Below are positions 58,225 through 64,000 of a stretch of 64,000 nucleotides of DNA, piece by piece (position 1 is the first letter of the stretch; each line of letters starts with the position of its first letter). Made by a program: the position numbers and the translations under genes. Source of the DNA: Hymenopus coronatus (lineage: Eukaryota; Arthropoda; Insecta; Mantodea; Hymenopodidae); the NCBI GenBank assembly GCA_030762935.1, contig CM060887.1, forward strand, positions 11,648,501 to 11,712,500, in the 5' to 3' direction. The notes beneath the pieces are model-generated. The model saw only the letters and a list, made by a program, of their open reading frames with translations, did no database searches and was not told the origin of the DNA.

Positions 58225-59320
58225 CAGTAGAAGCCCAAAATAGTGCAGTCCAAAACAATGTGGATTAGGATTTAACGCAGCGGAAAGTAAGTCTCCTGAA
58301 AAAATACTGTATTTTTTATTTATTTCTATTACTTTTTTACTTTTGAAAGTTGTGTAAAAGTTTCTTCAAAGAGTGGTTCTGCAGTGTAATTTTCGCCTTT
58401 ACCACATCCCTAGCATTAAGATTTGCTACAATCAAACAATACACACAGAAAAAAGTTGTGAATTAGTCAGCCAAACAAAATTTGCTGATTTCTTGAAGAT
58501 AGTGCAAAATTAGGTTAGTGTAAAATGTGTGCAGTGTAATTGTGCAACTTTGCTGCACCTCGCCTCTCATCAAGGCAGCTCAGCGACTGCTTGTGAGATT
58601 TGTGGTGCACAAAGCAGAGCAGGGGGTCGTCTCCTTAGTGCAGCTGCTTGTCAAGCGGGAGACCTAGGTTGGAACTGTTGTGGGGAATTTTTCCCTGCTA
58701 GGAGATCTGGTCTGGGGTGCACTCAGCCTAATGAGGTCCCTGGAGGGCTAATTGAGGAGCTACTTGATTGAGAAGTAGCGACTGCAGATCGAGAAGACCA
58801 TATTAATCGTTGGGAGGGACTCGAGGCATTGATCACGTCTGACCCTCGAGCACTTCATCCCATCCATGACACCTTACTGGGCTGAGATGGGGGATGCAGC
58901 AGCCGGACGGTAGGCCTTGGTCCCTTGTGAAATGTTGTGCCATGGAGTTAAAGCAGCACAGAGGCGGGTTTCCCCTGCCATTACATTTCACTAGTGCTCC
59001 ATCTTCATTTGATGTATCAATGTCTTCACCTGTGGTGCCATATGCAGTAAAAGTGGGCATTAAATACTATTAAAAAAAGTACTATAAATCAAGATCAATT
59101 ACAGGAATAGAAAACACCCCCAGCATGACTGGTGAGTGAATTTAGAAGTGTGGTACTTTATTGTATGTCCCATACTTTATAATGTACCATAATTTATTAT
59201 TGCACAAATGTTTTCCTCCATGTCCAAGGGATTGATTTTTGTCACTTCTAAGTTCACATTTTGTTATAACGTGGGGTAAAGCATGTCTCCCAGCAACAAC
59301 ATTATTTTGGGCTTCTATTG
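58225..59320. mobile_element. Non-autonomous TIR element with pogo/Tigger-style ends, containing a SINE
   Basis: TA duplicates at 58223-58224 and 59321-59322 flank terminal inverted repeats CAGTAGAAGCCCAAAATAGT and (reverse complement of the right end) CAATAGAAGCCCAAAATAAT. The TA target and CAGTAGAA-type start recall pogo-like elements. The middle is taken up by the SINE at 58560-59078. Confidence 0.62.
58560..59078 (+). mobile_element. Long SINE (family B tail)
   Basis: The tail GTGCTCCATCTTCATTTGAT, GGTGCCATATGCAGTAAAAG, TGGGCATTAAATAC equals that of the SINE at 2580-2785. The 5' part (CAAGCGGGAGACCTAGGTTG) is a weak tRNA-like head. The body is GC-richer than the surroundings, consistent with a relatively young insertion. 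Confidence 0.6.
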
Positions 59321-59322
59321 TA

Positions 59323-59889
59323 CTACCACTTGCATTGATTGCATAAAACTCCTTTACCCTCATCTTTTGAGTACTTTAAGAGATTTGGAGATAGAGAAGT
59401 TCAAATCACCACCACAATGGTGATAGTTATCATATAATGCAGTGAGGAGGGTATAAATACATGTCTGTAATTGCAAAAACTTTTATTTCTGTTGTAAAAT
59501 AGTAAAATTATGGCCAAAACAGTGGACTTTGTATGAAATTAATGCACTTTTTCATGAAAGTAGTTTGAAGCTTAACTGAGTATATTGAATCTAGGGGGGG
59601 AAAACTGCAGAAACAGAGAATAGAAAGAGAGTAATAAAATAAGCACTTTGATGATGAAAATAAGGGCCACAGAAGCTTTTTTACTGTGTTACATGCATCA
59701 ACATTAAATCCATCATGATAGAGTCTCTGGTTGGGAAACCTATTTGTGACATGTCAGATGTAAACAAAATGTGCTCCGCTGTACTGCTCACTGTCACTAT
59801 ACCAGTGCCATTCTTATTTTATGTGGCGATGTAAGCATGTGTGTGACATCATTGATGGTTTAACCTTGTAACTCATGCAGATGAAGAAA
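59323..59889. other. No gene recognised (brm intron 16)
   Basis: No motif or repeat match seen. Confidence 0.35.
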
Positions 59890-59891
59890 TA

Positions 59892-61208
59892 CAGGGCTAC
59901 TACAAAAGAAATAGACAACTTCAACTGCCTGTAAAACAAATCCATTTATGGTAATTTGACGCCGTTTTCACTGGTTTGTAGAGGAGTCTTTGAAGTTTAC
60001 ATTGTGAACTCACAAATGTTTAATATGGGCTCCTCCAGTCACACGACACACATCCATGCGATAATCAAGTTCATCCCAAACCTTTTGTTAAATATCTGCA
60101 TCAACACTTGCCACGGCTTGTCTGATACATTGTTTCGACTCGTCTAAATTAAGAGGAAGTGGAGGGACAAAAACACGGTCTTTCACGAATCCCCATAGAA
60201 AAAAGTCACATGGTGTGAGATCAGAGCTCCTTGGTGGCCAAAATGCAAGAGCATTATTGTCGGTTGTAGCACAGCCAATCCAATGATGTGGTAATCTAGG
60301 TAATCTCTAACGTCTGTGTGCCAATGAGGCGGTGCTCCGTCTTGTTGGAATACAAAGTCATCCTGTTGCTCATTCAGTTGGGGCATCAACCAGATCTGTA
60401 ACATGTCAAGATACCTAGCACTGTTGGCTGTTTGCTCTGCAAAGAAAAAGGGACCATACACCGACGTGTGAGATACCGCACAAAACACATTGATTTTAGG
60501 AGAGTCCCGCACATGTAGCAATACAGCCCTCGGAGGTTCAGTTCCCCATATTCGGACATTTTGTGTATTCACTTTTCCACTCAGGTGGAAATTGACTCAT
60601 CGCTGAAAATGATGCGCTCTCAAAAACCAGCATTTTCTTCATCATGTCGCAACATGTCGATGCAAAAGTCACGCCGTATGACCTTATCTTCTTCACTCAG
60701 AAACTGCAACATCTGTAATCTGTAAGGCATCATGTGCAGTCGCTTCCGCAAGATTTTCCATACAGTTTGCTGTGGAATTTGTAATTGCATGCTTGCCCTA
60801 GATGTCGATTTCTGTGGGCTTCTTATGTAGGCAGCACGAACACGTTCAACGTTTTCTTCCGAAACTCTTGGTCTTACTGAGCTCTTCCCTTTGCACAAAC
60901 ATCCCACTGTCTCGAATTTTCTATACTAGTCGTAGATTGACTGTCTAGTGGTAACGTGTTCTAAAATGTCATTGGACAACAGTTGCTGATTGCATTCTAG
61001 CAAATTCCAACACGCAATATGCCTTTTCCACAGGATTTTCCGCCATTTCAGCTTCTGCAACAACAAACAAAACACTACAGCGTTACCAATAGTAACAAAC
61101 GAAACTTTGAGAGTTTCTCAACATACCTCCAAAATAATTAGGTTGCTATCTCTAATAGTTTTGTTTTACAGGCAGTTGAAGTTGTCTATTTCTTTTGTAA
61201 TAACCTTG
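59892..61208 (-). mobile_element. Tc1/mariner-superfamily transposon, near complete (1317 bp)
   Basis: TA duplicates at 59890-59891 and 61209-61210. Terminal inverted repeats of ~47 bases share TACAAAAGAAATAGACAACT then TCAACTGCCTGTAAAAC. Inside is a minus-strand transposase in pieces: 60907-60620 and 60572-60183, with the C-terminus read in a further frame. Both ends and the catalytic motifs are present, so this is one of the youngest DNA transposons in the window. It sits in brm intron 16, antisense. Confidence 0.85.
60183..60907 (-). pseudogene. Transposase (DDE/DDD, IS630-Tc1-mariner) with frameshifts
   Basis: The N-terminal frame 60907-60620 holds a helix-turn-helix region (VSEENVERVRAAYIRSPQKS, LQIPQQTVWKILRKRLHMMP). 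After it FSDES marks the first catalytic Asp near 60600, where a one-base shift breaks the frame. The second frame 60572-60183 gives NTQNVRIWGTEPPRAVLLHV, INVFCAVSHTSVYGPFFFAE and FVFQQDGAPPHWHTDVRDYL (second Asp). The third-Asp region (PPRSSDLTPCDFFLWGFVKD) follows in another frame near 60220, with one stop downstream. Confidence 0.82.
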
Positions 61209-61382
61209 TATAGTTCTCATATTATATTTAAAGCCTTTACATCTAATGCAAAATATATCAATATCATAATAATGCAGCAGTCAAATCGTACATAAAGTAG
61301 TATTCTGTTTCGTAAATTCTAAGCGTGTTTTGTATGCATTATTTCAATTTCACACTGTGCTTGCGCAGTTTAGAAGGATGGG

Positions 61383-61982
61383 GAAGTGGTAGAATCTAAT
61401 GTACAACATGGCCACTTCTATGCAATATTCACAAACATCAGAGAGGGAAAAAGTGGTGAAAAACAAATTATACTGAACATATTCTGCAAGTTTTGTGAAA
61501 AATACCCGACTTTAACAATTGGGAACATGTTTAATTTGTCAGCAGAATTAATTGGTGTTTCAGCATAAAGCATTAATGCTGCTCGAAGTGAAGTAGTGAA
61601 AATAAGCTAGCTTTCAACCCCAGCTAAATATCAAAAAAGAAAAGCATCCTGTAGAAGGTGAATGTGATGCATTTGTTAGAAGTGCTATTCATTGTAAGGT
61701 GCATAGCTTCTTTGAAATAAATGCGCCACCAACCATCACAAAAGTGCTAAAAGCAGTTAACAATGATCCTAATTTGCCAAGCTTAGAAGTTCTTCACGAC
61801 ATAGGTTTCAAATTCATTAACAGAAACAGAAAAATCATAATTGTTGATTGTGAAGACCCATTGTGGCGCAGGAATTGTCTCAGAAGAATTCAGAAGTTTA
61901 GGCAAGAAGGTCACAAACTGTATTTCCTTGATGGGTTAATGAGGGTCATGTTATTTCTAAAATTAAGAGGAGATGGAGGGTG
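61383..61982 (+). pseudogene. Transposase N-terminal fragment (other DDE family)
   Basis: Two frames, 61386-61568 (IREGKSGEKQIILNIFCKFC, LTIGNMFNLSAELIGVSA) and 61699-61983 (PPTITKVLKAVNNDPNLPSL, EVLHDIGFKFINRNRKI, LRRIQKFRQEGHKLYFLDG). Together they look like the helix-turn-helix and linker of an arthropod IS630-like transposase, ending at the first Asp (YFLD). A break at ~61570-61690 separates them. The catalytic remainder is absent. Confidence 0.6.
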
Positions 61983-62256
61983 ACAACAGATTGGAAGGAA
62001 TATGTCCATTGTCAGATTCAAATTAGGTATGTAAAATATTAATTTTTAAGTTGCATGCCAGCAGAATTTTGCAAATACATTGAAATGATCACCAAACTGG
62101 CTACACACAGTCATTTATCACTATTATTCTGCAGAAAGACTGTGATGTATCTTAACTTTTTATTTATAAATGAGTTGAGGTTGTGTGAAGAAATGAAATA
62201 ATTTGGGAAGTCTTATTACTGATATATGGTGGACTTGTGACCGTGATGTGTTTTAA

Positions 62257-63163
62257 CAATTGAAAATTAGTTGAGTTGATTTTGTAACACTACATCACTT
62301 AAAAACAATATAAAACAAAAGAGTTACAATCCCGTTATCCATCAGCATGCAGTACTCAACAGCCTTACACACAGATTGTAAAAGAATGGGCGAAAAAGAA
62401 AATCAGTGTGAACTTGCTAAAATATTGGACATAGCTACAGAGAGTGGAATCTGGGCAGAACTGGTACACAAAAAAGTTAAAAGGGCCAAAAATAGGAAGA
62501 GAATTAAAGAAGTCAGTATACTCACTCAAAACCAGAAAGAAAACAAGATCTACAAGAAATTTACATACCACCCTACAACTTTCTACAAATTCCAGAGGAT
62601 CCTCAAACGACACATCATTCTAGCCGCAAAAAACAATTACTCCATAAAAAACATTTTAAATTCTAAATTAAAAGATGATATCCCACAAGAAAACAAACCA
62701 GGAATATGTAAATTTAGTTGCAATGACTGTGAAAAAATCTACTTTGGCCAAACAAAAAGAAACATAAAAACAAGAGCAAAAGAACACCACAGAAATATTA
62801 AACTCAAACAAGAAGACAAATCCGCAGTAGCTTGGCATTTTTGGAAAGAGAAACACACCATAAATAGAAGCCCGAAAATACTCAAAAATATCACAAGGAA
62901 GACAATTAAAAGTTTGGGAAAACATATATATTTGGAAAAACAAGAACTGTGTTTTCAATTTTGAAATCCTGCCAGGCGACCTACTGATACAGAGGTTCAT
63001 CAAACCACCACCAGGGATAGAGAGGCAACCAACACAGCAAGCAATACCGGTAATCAGCCAAAGGAATTGACAATGGAAGCACATGGCTTCTGAAACATGT
63101 TTTCCAAAATAAAAAGTAAGTGATGTAGTGTTACAAAATCGACTCAACTAATTTTCAATTGTT
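62257..63163 (+). mobile_element. Penelope-like element remnant with terminal inverted repeats
   Basis: Ends at 62257-62300 and 63120-63163 are inverted copies (AATTGAAAATTAGTTGAGT at the left, its complement at the right, with TTTGTAACACTACATCACTT). Inside, 62347-62964 encodes 205 residues: basic N-terminal part, then GICKFSCNDCEKIYFGQTKR, NIKTRAKEHHRNIKLKQEDK, SAVAWHFWKEKHTINRSPK. This is the PLE GIY-YIG endonuclease, with GIY read as GIC and YIG as YFG. The RT is absent. Confidence 0.8.
62347..62964 (+). pseudogene. Penelope-like GIY-YIG endonuclease fragment
   Basis: 205 residues with the GIY-YIG pattern described for the enclosing element: two Cys (SCNDC) between the GIC and YFG motifs, the TKR(x)IKTR segment with the catalytic Arg, and KEH. 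The C-terminus is cut by a frameshift after LEKQELCFQF. The following NFEI/ILPGDLLIQ segment lies in another frame. Identity to the palindrome arms at 46709-47359 is high. Confidence 0.8.
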
Positions 63164-64000
63164 GAGAAGTCTTGTTAGAATTTTTGTAAGCTTGTATCGG
63201 TTTGGACATATAAATGGAGAAACGTATAACACACTGCATACACTCCGTTGCATTAATAATAGAAAACAGAAAAGCAAAATTGTTCTCATAGAACTTCTTT
63301 GATAATGCACATATATTCACCACATGGATAAAATACTACTACTATTCCCTCCAATCAACAGTTGCTGGTGGAATAAATCATTTTCCTACTTTGTTTATAT
63401 TGCCACATAAAATAATAATAGATATGTCTGATGCCTACTCAATGGTGTGGCAATGCTGTTTTGTTCATTACAATATGTGCTAGTTTCTCATATGTTAATG
63501 CAAACCTATTGTACTGCTTCTGCAACCCCATGCTCTTAACCTAAATTAGTTTGGTGTTACCTTTCTATTTTATAATTTCCTGCACACTATAGAACTAACT
63601 GCATATGCAGAGTTTAATCTGCACAATATTGGGATATAATAAACTATGTGATCAAAACTCTTAGTAATGATAGAGATCACTCTTATGGCTATGTCCACCA
63701 TTCTTGATCAAGATAAAATACTGACTGTCTCAGTATGTGGCACACTGACAGCGATAAAAGCTTATTGAGGATTTTACTACTGACCAACTGTGAACAGCTA
63801 GTTTTCATCAATTATATCCCATGTAACTTGTGTTATGTTAAAATAATGGAACAGGAGTAATCTCTCCAAAAGCAGCAATTCATTTTCGCCTTTGAATAGC
63901 ATACTGATAAAGTTACAGTCCATTTGGTACCTTGTAGTTTTTAATGCCTTAAGGTTTTATATTGGACCAATGCCTTAAATATTCTGAACAAAAATGCAAT
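63164..64000. other. No gene recognised (brm intron 16)
   Basis: AT-rich sequence without recognisable exon or repeat. The next brm exon is not here as far as I can read. Confidence 0.35.

Overview
The window is a TE-rich arthropod (most likely insect) genomic segment. It is AT-rich, with long introns, and its only recognisable host gene is the 5' two thirds of brahma (brm/SMARCA2/4), the ATPase subunit of the SWI/SNF (BAP/PBAP) chromatin remodeller. The N-terminus resembles my recollection of Drosophila Brahma in style (MASPSP, then Pro/Met-rich). Interspersed repeats of arthropod type (tRNA-derived SINEs, Tc1/mariner, Penelope-like and LINE elements) fit an insect with a large genome. The exact order cannot be fixed from the sequence.

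Layout. 1-23544: no host coding exon seen. This part holds SINEs, a 1-kb repeat family, a mariner deletion derivative (5911-6768), a Tc1 pseudogene (~6950-7640), a degraded LINE on the minus strand (~10380-12960), and an almost intact Jockey-like LINE (13098-18942, minus strand) bracketed by 100-bp inverted repeats and a 13-14-bp target duplication. 23545-57928: sixteen brm exons on the plus strand, all phase-compatible. They encode 1154 residues plus two bases of the next codon: Pro-rich N-terminus, QLQ, Gln- and Pro-rich linkers, HSA, Lys-rich and acidic segments, BRK, and the SNF2 ATPase lobe 1 with [12 protein letters not shown] and LTGTPLQN. 57929-64000: the start of an intron longer than 6 kb. 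The helicase C lobe, SnAC and bromodomain must lie beyond the window.

The introns are crowded with mobile DNA: at least seven Penelope-like element (PLE) remnants carrying GIY-YIG or C-terminal pieces, LINE 3' ends, Tc1/mariner-superfamily transposons, and about a dozen copies of the 1-kb family. The most interesting structures are fold-back modules that pair long inverted repeats with a hammerhead-ribozyme-like core (CTGAAGA, hairpin, GAAAC, GTC). One lies 38 bp upstream of brm exon 2 in sense orientation. Two bracket the LINE as a single apparently co-mobilised unit. Degenerate relatives lie in other introns, one next to a PLE fragment. A near-identical palindrome with two 317-bp arms sits in intron 10.

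Exon boundaries were placed by hand from GT/AG sites, reading-frame continuity and similarity to the family. Repeat boundaries are approximate unless a target duplication is given.
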